NCBI RefSeq assembly: GCF_954871325.1
Contig: NC_088776.1
Coordinates: 54,392,569-54,456,568 of the forward strand
Source: Gordionus sp. m RMFG-2023
Lineage: Eukaryota > Nematomorpha > Gordioida > Chordodea > Parachordodidae
Length of the DNA: 64,000 bases
Direction: 5' to 3'
Below the pieces are notes generated by a model, which saw only the letters and a list, made by a program, of their open reading frames with translations, made no database searches and was not told where the DNA came from. The position numbers and the translations under genes are program-made. Shown here one piece after another: positions 32,821-45,144 of this stretch (its first letter is position 1; the number at the start of each line of letters is the position of its first letter).

Positions 32821-33622
32821 TAACAGAGCCCGCTTTCGCTCAGCTTCCAGTCTTTTTACATCCTTCAAAACACATAAGATATCTATACATTTCCGTAACA
32901 TCATCTGTTCATCGCCCTCTGTCGTGGGCTTATGCTTATTCTTCCGGTTTGATTTAACATAATCTAATTTTTTATTCATAAACAACGCTTTCAAATCTCC
33001 GCTTTCGACTGTCATAGGCTCCCCAATAAACGAATTACGGGATAAGCGTACCTCTAGCATTTCGAGCACGATTAATTGCCGTTTGATCTCATCGACAAAT
33101 TTATAGGATCCGTTTTTGATCTTTCAATTTTTAAAAGAAAAATATATATTATTATTAGTAATTTATTTTAGAAATCGGTTTCCATTCTAATTAGCGATTT
33201 AGGAAAATTGATAGTTTAAAATAGGGTTCATTTCGTCCTCAATGGCGGTCTTCAATGTATGCACACTTTTTAATACAATTTAATGAATGGGTTAGTACTA
33301 ATGTTATTGATATAGATGCCCCGCCCCTTCCAAAAATATCCAAAATGATTTTTGTTTTCATAAATAATTATTTTTAAATACTAAATAATCAAGCAAGGTA
33401 AGCGCTTTGTAAATTTTTCGGAAATTTTCTTTCTCCTTGTCGCCGCTTAAAATGATCCTTTCCCAAATGACTTCCATAATTTCTTCCAAATATTTTTCGT
33501 CGTAAGTATGCCAAGCGATTTCCCGCATGTCGCGACTCGTGGGTCCCCATGGTTCAGCGTTGGTCACCTCCCTTACCTGACTAGTAGATGGGTTATTATT
33601 TAGTATTTTAACCAAAAATTTT
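32821..33622 (-). CDS. Divergent ENTH-domain (epsin-like) protein, two internal exons
   Basis: Exon 33382-33622 codes NNPSTSQVREVTNAEPWGPT and KIYKALTLLDYL. Exon 32821-33120 continues with IKNGSYKFVDEIKRQLIVLE and ends CVLKDVKRLEAERKRALL before a GTGAGA donor. The junction is phase 0. VREVTNAEPWGP, the YKALTLLDYL helix and NGS match the ENTH fold of epsin and epsinR, which binds phosphoinositides during clathrin-coated vesicle formation. About 28 extra residues follow the helix after NGS, and the usual GKDQGINVR motif is replaced by TEGDEQMMLR. An in-frame stop just above 33622 means an upstream exon with the start is missing from the model. Downstream exons were not found. Confidence 0.68.
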
Positions 33623-33799
33623 CTTCATATTAATGTCCTTAAAATATAATTCCGAAGGAAACAATTTTGACGATCTCATAAATTCCCATATCTCCCCTTA
33701 TGATTGACATTTTTTTAAAAATTTAACAGATTTACAAATGATCTATGGGTTCTTTTTTTAATCATACGGTATTCTTATTTATAGTGTTCCATACCCTTA

Positions 33800-33972
33800 G
33801 ACCTCGTTTATAGTACAAGCGAGATGCGAATCGCATCGCAACATAATTTCCAAATCACCATAGCGATATAACTAGTTTCTTCGCATCGCGTCGCTATTAT
33901 AAATTATACCCATTATTTGTAAATTACGCGGCGATAAATTAAGCGAATCGCCCTTACTATAAATAAGGGGTC
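33800..33972. mobile_element. Harbinger-like MITE with TTA target duplication
   Basis: Inverted ends GACCTCGTTTATAGTA and, at the right, ttactataaataaggggtc. Flanked by TTA at 33797-33799 and 33973-33975. 173 bp. The interior is rich in gcgatgcgaatcgc words. Confidence 0.65.
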
Positions 33973-33975
33973 TTA

Positions 33976-35317
33976 TATCCTAACATTATTGCCTTACTAA
34001 AATTTAAATATGAATACTAATTGTAACCTTTATGCCGATTTCCGAATAATCCATCAAATAATTAGCCAATCGGTCACTTAGTCTTTTGAGTTTCCACATA
34101 ACGTTAATACAATGATTAGCTACCAGCTAACTCTATTCTATTAACAATATTAAAAAATACTAGGTTTATTTTTGGTGTTCTAGAAAATTATTTAAATTTC
34201 ATTTTATTCAAAATTACGATATAATAAATGTTATAATTGATAGCCTCTTATTATTATTATTATAAAAACGCATAATTGGGTATTTTAACCGGTTACATTT
34301 ATCAAGTTGTTTTTAACGAACACCGGATATCATTTTTAACCGATATTGAAGGTGTCAGCAAAAAATATCTCTTATTTTAAATGTTGTGTTTATTAAAAAT
34401 AAAATTAAATAATTTATCTCGAATAATTGAAAGATACCATGTTGTATTTGGTAGCATTGCGTATCATAAGCATTCTTTCATTAAAATGCATTTGAAGCGG
34501 CGTTAATACAAATCAGATGGTGACGCGCCACCAGTGTCGTTAAAAGCTACTTTTAAAAGTAACAAGTAGTGCGATACTTTCGAATTTTTTTTAAGAAATA
34601 CTATCTATTTCCACAATAAAAAATATGACTAAAATTTCATATATATATTTATTCTTTATTGCATCTCAATAAAATAACATTTCCTTACTATCATCCCCAA
34701 TTCTAAATCAACGATCAGAAAGCATAAGCTATAATTAAATAATCGTTTATCGCAATGCAGTATTAGATTTATTATACATATTTTTTATATAAGAAAAATC
34801 AAAAATATTTATTTGAGTGGTTTTAGATTTAAAAAAATACGTCTAAAGGATTTTTAATGATTTTTAATAGTAATATTTATTTCAAAAAAAATCACATAGT
34901 AGGTGGCGTTTTTGATCTGGCTAGTAGGGTCAGTCAAAATTATAATATAATAGTTAGAATAAAAATTATGAAGGGGATAAGTGGATAGTGACCTTATCTA
35001 TTGAACCAATTTCTCTCAAAATTGATTAAGATGTGAAAGGATAGAAATAAGAATTTTTTATGATGTTTTGATAAAATTATAAATAGATAAGTTGTTAATT
35101 TTAAATATGTTTAACATCCAAATAATAATTTATAAAACTTATTAAATAAATGAGTCTGTTAAAATGATATTTTAATAAAATTATTTATTGTAATTTTTAA
35201 TTTAAAATATAATTCTTGAATAATATTTTATGGCCATTTGAAACAAACCATGTTTGGACTGGGCCAGAAAATCAATCTTCACATAAACTCATCTAGCTGA
35301 AAATCCGTCATAGTTAC
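33976..35317. other. AT-rich intergenic stretch
   Basis: One possible hAT left end near 34529 (cagtgtcgttaaaagctact) without a partner. No gene seen. Confidence 0.4.
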
Positions 35318-35683
35318 TGTCGTGATTGACGGGGTTCAATCACGAGGGGGAAAGGAAAAAGAAGAAGGCGAAAGAAAAATAAATTATTTTTAGTTTTCGT
35401 CGCGTCATTCATATTATAAACATTTTTTTTTGTGTTAATAATTTGAGATGTCATGATTACCTTATTTGGGAATAGAATTGATTATTATTGTAAAATTGAA
35501 TATATTTTTAGATAGGGATTTTTTTTAGCTAGGGATTTTTTTTAAATTATAAAATTAATTTTCTTGTTTCTGTGAATTGTTTTATGCAAATAAAGTTTAA
35601 AAAAAACCAGTCTTTAGTTATTCTATTATTCATAAATTTGAGGGATCATAATTCTAATATTCGTAAAAGCGGTCACAACGGCA
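35318..35683 (+). repeat. LTR, left copy
   Basis: Starts TGTCGTGATTGACGGGG and ends cacaacggca. Aligns with 40304-40701 in the same direction with small differences. Followed at once by a reversed partial LTR (35691-35908) that belongs to the left arm. Confidence 0.75.
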
Positions 35684-38600
35684 ATAGTCTAAAAAAAATC
35701 CCTATCTAAAAATATATTCAATTTTACAATAATAATAAATTCTATTCCCAAATAAGGTAATCATGACATCTCAAATTATTAACACAAAAAAAATGTTTAT
35801 AATAAGAATGACGCGACGAAAACTAAAAATAATTTTTTTTCCTTTCGCCTTCGTCTTCTTTTTCCTTTCCCATCTCGTGATTGAATCCCGTCAATCACAA
35901 CATCTCCCCCCTTTATCTGACTACGCTGGCTCCAGCAACTGTCTGTATTCTTCTTTTCCCACAGGTAACACTGGCGTGTCCGGCGCCATTTGTTGATATC
36001 TACCCCTCGTTTCTTGCTCCGATTGTATCGCTCTGCTACCAGAAGAGGCTGAGGTTGACTCCAACTCTTTTCGGGTCTGTCCTCCCACCGTTTCATACCG
36101 CTCCCTGGGACACCACGGGCGGATATGTCCCGCCGTTCCACAACCATAACATATAACCCGGTCTCTTTCTTCGCGTACTGTTTCCCTTGAGCGCTCCAGT
36201 GGTCTTCTTTCCCCCTCAATTGCTTCCGTGCCTTCCTGTGCTAGAGCCCTCCATTCACTAGCGAGTGGTTCTACATCCGCGCTGATTATCGTATTACGCA
36301 TCAGATGAGTACCAAGGTCTACATACTTATATCAAATAATCATTTACCTTCTCTTATATTTTTTATTCTTTCTCTGCTTTCCCCCTTTGCTCCTTCCCCC
36401 TTTCCCTATAACGCTCCTTTCCTATATATATATATATAGAAAAAATTTTACTTATTCAATATAGGCATTCCCGAATAAAATTTTATTTTCTTACACCACA
36501 AAAAGAAATTATAAATTTTATGTTTTCGTCTTCTCCTACTTATTAAAAATGTTACTATTTTCCTTTTCTCAACACTCTCTTACTCGTAAATCATTTTCCC
36601 TTATATTTCAATACCCAATCTCACCAACTTCATTTTCTTCTCTCTCTCTTTCTTTATTTTCGTTAAAAGAGAAACTTTTTCTCCTTTCATTTATTTTATT
36701 ATTTATTTTTTTTTACCATTTAACCTCAAAAAAAAACCTTGTAACTCTTATTATTTTTCTTTAAAAAAAAACAACAAACAACCATTACCACCTTTATTAG
36801 TATCTTATTATTTTCTTACTCCTTTCCAATTCAATTTCTTGCAAATATAAAATAAAACATAAAATTACTCAACCACAACCCCGTTATTGTCTTTACTATT
36901 TATTTATTTTTATTTTTCCCCTTTTTTCATACACTTATTATTATTATTTATTTATTTTTTTCCTCTTTTTTTAACAACTCAATATATTCCTTTACTCCAA
37001 CTCAATAATTCCATCCACCGACTCACATTATCCACACCTTTATCTTATTCATTCCACGTACAATTCTCATTCCATAATTTCCTCCGCACCTTTCCGCCAC
37101 CAGCCGTTTGTCTTCCGCGATATGAACCTCCAACTATCTTCGCTTCAACTTTATTCCGCCGCCTATTCTTTCTTCACTACCGGTTTTTTCAACCATATAT
37201 ATATATTTTTTTTAATAACTATCTTTCCATAACTTTCAAAAAAATTTTTTTTTTAAATTTCATAACCTTAACATTTTTTCTTTAACATTTATTTCGACTC
37301 CACAATGTTTTACAAAAAAAAACAATTCAATTTTTTTTTTACAATTTTACTTTACTATATTTTCTTTTTTTATCCCAAAAGAAAACAATTCCCTTTAAAA
37401 ACCAAAAAAAAATTTTCCTTTTATATAACCAACTTGATCCATATTCCCACCTTATATATATACCCCTCTTTATATCACATTCCTCCTTTCCCTTTCCGGG
37501 AACGACCACCTACCCCACCACCGTGACCTTGACCTATTTTTTTTATTCCGGACCTCGCGTTGACCTCCTGCCCCCGTCACTTTTTCCCCGCCTCCGTTCC
37601 TCTGCGTATCTGATCCTCATGTCTCACACCAAATTTGCCATCCTGAAAACGGATCTGCCTTAACTTTTTACCCACCTTTTCCATCACAACCCCAGCTCGC
37701 CATTTCTCCTTTTCACCATATACTCTCGCGCACACCGACTGTCCCACGGTAAACTTTACTGGCCCCTCCTCCTCACCTTCTCTCCTCGGACCCTCAGACT
37801 CCGGCCTCAGAGCATCTAACCCAATCCTCGTTCTGCGCCCTAAAAACTTATCTGCTGGAGACAAATCCTCTCCCCTCCTACTATTATTATAATAAGCCAC
37901 CTACGTCCATACTTCTCCTTTCCCATACTTTGCCTTTCGTAACCAATCTTTCACCAACTCAACCATCCGCTCCTCCTGCTCATTGGAGCTTGGATGGTAT
38001 GGAGGAGATAAAATATGCTGTATCCTATTTTCTTTGCAAAATTTTGCGAATGCACTGCTAAACGCTGGTCCACCGTCAGACACGATTACTTTAGCTACTC
38101 CAAAATTTGCCCACAAATTCTTAAATTTCCTGACTACCTGCGTCGTCAACCCTCCTACAACTTCAAACTCCACTCATTTCGAAAATGCATCAACCACTAG
38201 AAAATAATCCTTCTTTTCGTACTCGAAGAAGTCGACATGAAACCTTTCCCATGGCTCCGTTGTTTTAGGCCAAGTCCCTTCTCTATCTCTTGCTGGCATC
38301 CTGGCCCAACTATTGCATACTACACATTGTCCTGCTAGTCCCTCAATCTCCGCATTCATCCTTGGCCATCATACATATTCTCGTCCCCATTGTTTCATAC
38401 GCTAGACCTGCATGCAACATTGTTAACACCGTTCCTCTCAACTTCCCAGGTATCACTGCCCTATTTCCCCGGACTACACATTCATCCATCACCGTCAATT
38501 CCCCTCCAACATTTTTATAAGCTCTATCTCCTTCTTTCCACGGGTTATGGCCCATTATATATTCTTTTATTCGATTCAACGTGAAAAGGCTGGGGTTGTG

Positions 38601-40303
38601 ATGGAAAAGGTGGGGAAAAGTTAAGGCGGATCCGTTTTCAGGGTGGCAAGGTTGGTGTGAGACATGAGGATCAGATACGCAGAGGAACGGAGGCGGGGCA
38701 AAAGTGACGGGAGCAGGAGGTCAACGCGATGTCCGGAATAAAAAAAATAGGTCAAGGTCACGGTGGTGGGGTAGGTGGTCGTTCCCGGGAAGGGAAAGGA
38801 GGAATGTGATATAAAGAGGGGTATATATATAAGGTGGGAATATGGATCAAGTTGGCTAAATAATAGGAAAATTTTTTTTTGGTTTTTAAAGGGAATTGTT
38901 TTTTTTTGTAAAACATTGTGGAGTCGAAATAAAAGTTAAAGAAAAAATGCTAAGGTTATGAAATTTAAAAAAAAAATTTTTATGTTGAAAGTTATGGAAA
39001 GATAGTTATTAAAAAATATATATATATGGTTGAATAAACCGGTAGTGAAGAGAGAATAGGCGGCGGAATAATGTTGAAGCGAAGATAGTTGGAGGTTCAT
39101 ATCGCGGAAGGGACAAACGGCTGGTGGCAGAAAGGTGCGGAGGAAATTGTGGAATGAGAATTGTACGAGGAATGAATAGATAGGGGTGTGGATAATGGAG
39201 TCGGTGGATGGGATTATTGAGTTGGAGTAAAGGAATATAATAGGTTGTTAAAAAAAGAGGAAAAAATAAATAAATAATAATAATAAGTGTATGAAAAAAA
39301 GGGGGAAAATAAAAATAAATAAATAGTAAAGACAATAACGGGGTTGTGGTTGAGTAATTTTGTGTTTTAATGTTTTATTTTATATTTGCAAGAAATTGAA
39401 TTGGAAAGGAGTAAGAAAATAATAAGATACTAAAAGGTGGTAATGGTTGTTTGTTTTTTTTAAAGAAAAATAATAAGAGTTACAAGGTTTTTTTTTGAGG
39501 TTAAATGGTAAAATAAAATAAATGAAAGGAGAAAAAGTTTCTCTTTTAACGAAAATAAAGAAAGAGAGAGAGAAGAAAATGAAGTTGGTGAGATTGGGTA
39601 TTGAAATATAAGGTAAAATGATTTACGAGTAAGAGAGTGTTGAGAAAAGGAAAATAGTAACATTTTTAATAAGTAGGAGAAGACGAAAACATAAAATTTA
39701 TAATTTCTTTTTGTGGTGTAAGAAAATAAAATTTTATTCGGGAATGCCTATATTGAATAAGTAAAATTTTTTCTATATATATATAGTAAAGGAGCGTTAT
39801 AGGGAAAGGGGGAAGGAGCAAAAGGGGAAAGCAGAAAAAGAATAAAAATATAAGAGAAGGTAAATGATTATTTGATATAAGTATGTAGACCTTGGTACTC
39901 ATCTGATGCGTAATACGATAATTAGCGCGGATGTAGAACCACTCGCTAGTGAATGGAGGGCTCTAGCACAGGAAGGCACGGAAGCAATTGAGGGGGAAAG
40001 AAGACCACTGGAGCGCTCAAGGGAAACAGTACGCGAAGAAAGAGACCGGGTTATATGTTATGGCTGTGGAACGGCGGGACATATCCGCCCGTGGTGTCCC
40101 AGGGAGCGGTATGAAACGGTGGGAGGACAGACCCGAAAAGAGTTGGAGCCAACCTCAGCCTCTTCTGGTAGCAGAGCGATACAATCGGAGCAAGAAACGA
40201 GGGGTAGATATCAACAAATGGCGCCAGACACGCCAGTGTTACCTGTGGGAAAGAAGAATACAGACAGTTGCTGGAGCCAGCGTAGTCAGATAAAGAGGGG
40301 AGA

Positions 40304-40701
40304 TGTCGTGATTGACGGGGTTCAATCACGAGAGGGGAAAGGAAAAAGAAGACGAAGGCGAAAAAAAAAATTATTTTTAGTTTTCGTCGCGCCATTCTTA
40401 TTATAAACATATTTTTTTGTGTTAATAATTTGAGATGTCATGATTACCTTATTTGTGAATAGAATTTATTATTATTGTAAAATTGAATATATTTTTAGAT
40501 AGGGATTTTTTTTAACTTCCCTATAAAAGGGAAGCTAAAATCGTGAAAGATGATTATTTTTTTTAAATTATAAAATTCATTTTCTTGTTTCTGTGAATTG
40601 TTTTATGCAAATAAAGTTTAAAAAAAACCAGTCTCTAGTTATTCTATTATTCATATTGAGGGATCATAATTCTAATATTCGTAAAAGCGGTCACAACGGC
40701 A
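40304..40701 (+). repeat. LTR, right copy, with polypurine tract
   Basis: Same ends as the left copy. Immediately preceded by the purine run aaagaggggaga (40292-40303), the expected plus-strand priming tract. This marks it as a 3' LTR in the plus direction. Confidence 0.75.
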
Positions 40702-40705
40702 ATAG

Positions 40706-41098
40706 ATACAGCTTTAATTCAAATTTTATATGAAAGATTAAGGATTGGGCTACACATTTATATTAAATTTGTTTGTATATTTCTTTTTCTTGAAGATATT
40801 AGTCTTGTTTGATGATAAAACCTTCCAGTACATCTTACAATGAAATTTATATCCTGTGTAAATTTTTTAGTAAATTTAGGAAAAGGAAATTCCATATTAT
40901 CATCATTTTCTAGGGAAATTAATTAGAAGATGATCTGCAAATAAAATTATCTTCAATCAATATATTATATGTGTTGGCCCTAGACCTCTCCTATATTTTT
41001 GAAATATGTCTCAAAAAAAATTTAAGCCCGGCGTTTTAATTGAAATATATTTTAAACATAAGCCGAAAAAAATTACAAATCCTAGTTTTATAGAAAAT
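40706..41098. other. Short AT-rich gap
   Basis: Nothing recognised between the gypsy fossil and the hAT debris. Confidence 0.5.
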
Positions 41099-41660
41099 CA
41101 GGGACCCAGAGTGAACCGTAACGAACAGTGGCGTAGCTACGGGGGTGGTTTTCGGGTTTGGACCCCTCCCAGAGTTAAATCTTTTTTTAGATTATACGTT
41201 CAAATAACTTAAAAGTGACTTTATATTAAATAAATGATTAATATTTATATTTTTCTGGTTTTGATGTTTGTGGAAAGATATTATCTATTGAAATGATTCT
41301 GGATAATAGTATTATTATAAAGTCATTTAGAATAATCTATTAAATTATAATAACATATTATTGATGCATTTAAAAAATATATTTATTATATATTATAGAA
41401 GATATGGTTATGATTTGTAAGATTAACCCGGCCGAAGGCCGGGGAAAAGGGCCGAAGGCCCATTAAAGGGGGCATGGGGGGCGAAGCCCAGCAGGCTTTT
41501 ATATGTATGGACCCCCTCTAAGAAAAATTCCTAGCTACGCCACTGGTAACGAACCTTTAATCAATTATAAACCGTTATAAATATATGAACCGTAACCTAA
41601 CCGATATAATTATTTTTTGAAGGAGTAAAATGAACCTTTATAAAAAACGGTTAAACAATT
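41099..41660. mobile_element. Fragment of the 'gaaccgttataaa' hAT family
   Basis: Begins cagggacccagagtgaaccg and contains repeated gaaccgtta words like the element at 43679-45136. It is interrupted by the MITE at 41126-41545. The right end is not clear. Confidence 0.45.
41126..41545. mobile_element. hAT MITE with perfect 8-bp target duplication
   Basis: Terminal inverted repeats CAGTGGCGTAGCTAC and, inverted, ctagctacgccactg. Flanked on both sides by gtaacgaa. 420 bp, no transposase. Inside are two GC-rich hairpins, ccggccgaaggccgg and gggccgaaggccc, near 41431-41460. It has inserted into an older hAT fragment. Confidence 0.88.
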
Positions 41661-42366
41661 CGAATAAGGAAAATATATTATTCGTCGAATAATTTTTTAT
41701 CTATTCTTTGATCCAATTATTCGAGATTATTCGATTAATATAATAATATTGAAAAATAATCATATATTATTAGTAGAAATTATTAGCAATTATTCCTATT
41801 TAATAAAATTTCCTAGTGGAATTATGAAGAAACATTTTATATTTCAAAAATTGTTACGGCTGTTTTTATTCGAATAACTTCATAATATAAAATTAACTTC
41901 CGAAAATTGTTTTATGATGGACGAAGAAAGTTATTTATTTTTATATGCAATTTATAACACATATACAATTATAATAAACGCCATCCCGTCAAGAATGACG
42001 GGGTAACCAGATATTTCTTTGTCGTTTGATGATGGAGAAATAATAAATTTTACTTTTTGCAAAAACTTTTTGTTAAAAAAATTAGTTGTTGGTATATTTG
42101 TCTTCTACATGATATGAATATTATATTGATTTTACTACATTATATATAAAAATACTATATGTGTATATATATATGCTTCTATATTATCTTACTAATAAAA
42201 TTTGTTTGTCTTTTATCCATAGTTAAATTTTACAAAATAAATTTAATATTCTGTCTTTTTTAATTTATGGTTAAATAAAATTTTCAATTGAATCGAATAT
42301 TCGACGAATCGAATCGGATAAAATGCAATTATTCGATTGGATTCGATTCGTATTTTTGTAGGTATA
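41660..42366. repeat. attcgaat-rich element remnant
   Basis: The two ends of this stretch share clusters of attcg/cgaat words in inverted orientation (near 41657-41735 and 42290-42352), like subterminal regions of hAT elements. Termini and target duplication were not found. Confidence 0.35.
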
Positions 42367-42893
42367 CTATGCAAGAGCTTTAATAGCAACAAAACAAGAA
42401 AATGTATCAGATAAAAAAAATATTTTTCTATATTTGTTCAAATAGCTTTAGATAATTTTTTTTTGAAATAAATTTTAAGTATTTTCGCTGGTGAATTTGA
42501 TTATTCCATATCTACTTTTTGTCAAAATTGATTTTTTTTACTTGAGGAGAAAATAAAATCCTAAATATTATAAAATAACTTAAATTATAGCCAATATAAG
42601 GTTAGCCATCATATTAAAAACAATAGAAACGTAATTTTTAAAATTACTCTCCTACAAATTACAAATAATGGAGATGGAATATTCTAATTCTCATGCGATA
42701 ATATATTCTACTCTGTTAGTATTTTTTTTTAATGTGCAAACTTGTAACTAATAAAACTAATAATGAATAACCTTATATATTTTTCTACGTTTGTTAAATG
42801 TTTCTAGTACATTAAGGTATTTTCAAAAGTAATTAAAGCAACACTATCTTTTTACATATAAAAATTATTTAGTTATATGAAATAGAATTATGA

Positions 42894-43085
42894 GTGATGG
42901 ACGTCAAAACTAAAATCACTAATATACCCGACGTGATCTATAAAGATCTGATAGACGAATTCGGCGAAAGACTTCAAATTCTATTAGGCCAAATGCTACC
43001 TGAGAAATATTGCCAGGAAAAGGACGAGGCATGGTCTATTGACACACTATCGAAAGATGTTTCTGACTATATAGATAATGAATAA
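42894..43085 (+). CDS. Hypothetical small acidic open frame
   Basis: About 62 codons from the ATG at 42897 (MDVKTKITNIPDVIYKDLID) to a TAA. GC content is higher than the surroundings and charged residues are spread as in a real protein. No domain is recognised, and no splice or partner exon was found. It may be a solitary exon or part of a transposon gene. Confidence 0.28.
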   Translation: MMDVKTKITNIPDVIYKDLIDEFGERLQILLGQMLPEKYCQEKDEAWSIDTLSKDVSDYIDNE

Positions 43086-43678
43086 TTGATATCATCTCAT
43101 TTTTTTAAAATTTATATTTGTTCAAGAGAATTATAAAAAATTCATATGAAAAAAATTATCCGCTTATCATATCAATTATAATAAGCATTTTTTTAAATAT
43201 AATTAAATGAATATTTATTTGCAGCTCTTAGCTGGCTATTTAGCTTCGACAACAGCTAATAAAGGCAAAAGAATTTTTATAAAAAAAAACAAGTAGAAAC
43301 GAAAAATGTAAAAATAACAATATCACAAAATACTTAAAAGAAACCAAAATAAAGTAAGTTAAAAGCTGTTTAGGACACAGGTTAAAGTCTACTCTGAACA
43401 AGGATTGTTATTAAGATTTTTTTTACCGATTTTAAAAATAGAAAAATTAAAATATTTTTATGAAAAAAAAATGAAATCAGCAAGTTTAATAATTTCACTT
43501 CCTCAGTTTAAAATCTTATATTAGAAACGATTTGGAAGGGGGTATTATTACATCTTACATATCTTATTTATATTTCGTATTTGGCAGTTTAACTTATAAT
43601 TTTATTACTGGAAAATGTGCATTTATAAAATATCGAAAAGTTTGTTCCCAATTAATTTTTTCACTGATGACTTATAAA

Positions 43679-45136
43679 CAGGGTTTTGAACCGAACCGCC
43701 AAACCGGAATGAACCTTTATGATTTTATGAACATTAACCGAACCGTTATAAAGCAAATATAAAAAGAGCTAACCGAACCGTTATAAATATTTTGAACCGG
43801 TTCAAAACGGTTTTAAAAAATAATTAATTTTAAATTATTAACCTAAATTTGAAATTTTAATTTTCCTTAGGGGAATTTTTTAAATTGGTGATTTCTTTTC
43901 AAATTAAATTTATATATATTATCAACATTATATATCAATTAATACCAAGTTTATTGTTTTTTTCTTTAAATACTTATTTTATTAGAGATTAGGCTAATTA
44001 TCTGTTAATTAGATAAGATATCTTAAAATCACACATAATTATTCTTGGCTAAATTAATAAGTTTATATATATAAATTATTAATAAGCTTTTATAATAATA
44101 CTTGCTAATAATTTAGGAAAAAATTAAATAAATCTACTATTAATAACTAACATCTAATAGAAATCTAGTACTTTTTACATTCATTTTTATATTATATGGT
44201 TTATTTTTTATCTCAGTATAAAAACTTGGATCATAGAATTTAAATGACAATAAATAAAATGGTTAGCAATATTTTAATTATATGATAATTTTTTATCTAT
44301 AATCATATTGTTTTTTTAAATTTAGAATTCTAATATTCATTTATTGAAATTCTAAATACTATGCCTACGTGTTCGCATTCGAAAGATAATTTAGATGATG
44401 ATTTTGAAGATTTATTAAAGTCGCATAAAAGTCTTAATAAGAATAATTCTCAGGGCATAGAAAATTATAATAAATGTTTAGAAATAGAATATATAATTCG
44501 GTCATTTGATAATATAGCGAGATTAGAAAAAGATACTAATCTTTTGAATTATTGGGAAAATGTAAAGAATATTATGCCAGAACTTTATAAGTTAGCTATA
44601 AATGTGCTAGCAGTTCCAGCTATACAGGTATCCGTAGAAAGAGCATTTTCTAGCCTTAAGTTTATACTCTCTGCGCAGAGAACTAAATTAAATCCTGAAA
44701 TATTAGAAAATATTTTTGTCATCCGTTCTAATTCTCTTTTTGAACACTTTTATTATATTTATGTGTTATTTTATTCATCATTGTATTTACGCATGTTTGT
44801 TTTTATCTTATTTATTTATGAAATAAAAAAAAATAATTTGTCTAATTTATATTTACTAAGTTAAATATAAATATCTATTGGATTATCATGGTTAAATTTA
44901 ATAAGAAATTATAAATTGAAAAGATTTTTCTCTAAAATTAATATATACATGGTTAATGATTAATTTTTTTAAAAATCAAATTTATAAAAACCGAAATGAA
45001 CCGTTATAAATTATAAACCGAACTGAACCGATATGAATTTTTTTTTAAAAAACCGAAATGGAACAAAACCTTTATAAAATTTTAAACTAAAAACAGGAAC
45101 AAACCGAACCGTTATGCTTAACGGTTCGATACCCTG
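43679..45136 (+). mobile_element. hAT deletion derivative with perfect 8-bp target duplication
   Basis: Ends CAGGGTTTTGAACCGAACCG and, inverted, aacggttcgataccctg. Flanked on both sides by cttataaa (43671-43678 and 45137-45144). Subterminal regions repeat gaaccgttataaa. At 1458 bp it keeps only the C-terminal part of a transposase, so it could move only with help from elsewhere. Confidence 0.88.
44361..44864 (+). CDS. hAT transposase C-terminal fragment (dimerisation domain)
   Basis: The open frame includes YWENVKNIMPELYKLAINVL, VPAIQVSVERAFSS and QRTKLNPEILENIFVIRSN. This is the hAT C-terminal dimerisation region (consensus A-x-x-x-L-x-x-P-A-x-x-x-x-x-E-R-x-F-S). The BED finger and RNase-H-like catalytic core are absent. 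The frame then runs into a hydrophobic AT-coded tail. Fragment of a plain DNA transposon gene. Confidence 0.82.
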   Translation: MPTCSHSKDNLDDDFEDLLKSHKSLNKNNSQGIENYNKCLEIEYIIRSFDNIARLEKDTNLLNYWENVKNIMPELYKLAINVLAVPAIQVSVERAFSSLKFILSAQRTKLNPEILENIFVIRSNSLFEHFYYIYVLFYSSLYLRMFVFILFIYEIKKNNLSNLYLLS

Positions 45137-45144
45137 CTTATAAA

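Larger units (their letters stand above)
35318..40701 (+). mobile_element. Ty3/gypsy fossil forming a large inverted repeat (broken)
   Basis: Same-direction LTRs lie at 35318-35683 and 40304-40701. Between them two nearly identical arms (35691-37703 and 38586-40512) are inverted around an integrase segment of about 0.9 kb. Recognisable parts are an H2C2/DDE integrase and its C-terminal region (about 37577-38579, minus), and in each arm a frame with a CCHC zinc knuckle (CYGCGTAGHIRPWC). It is broken, with at least four breaks, and lacks most of a full element. The arms' near-identity suggests a recent origin. Flanks atagttac and atagatac are similar, but the LTR end overlaps them, so the target duplication is unsure. 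Its shape suggests two opposed copies merged or one inserted into another. Confidence 0.72.

Noticed and set aside
34529-34580. Possible hAT left end (cagtgtcgttaaaagctact)
   Set aside because: No matching right end or duplicated target was found.
36549-37526. Several plus-strand frames of Phe/Ser/Leu-rich composition
   Set aside because: They are antisense of the AT-rich non-coding part of the gypsy palindrome.
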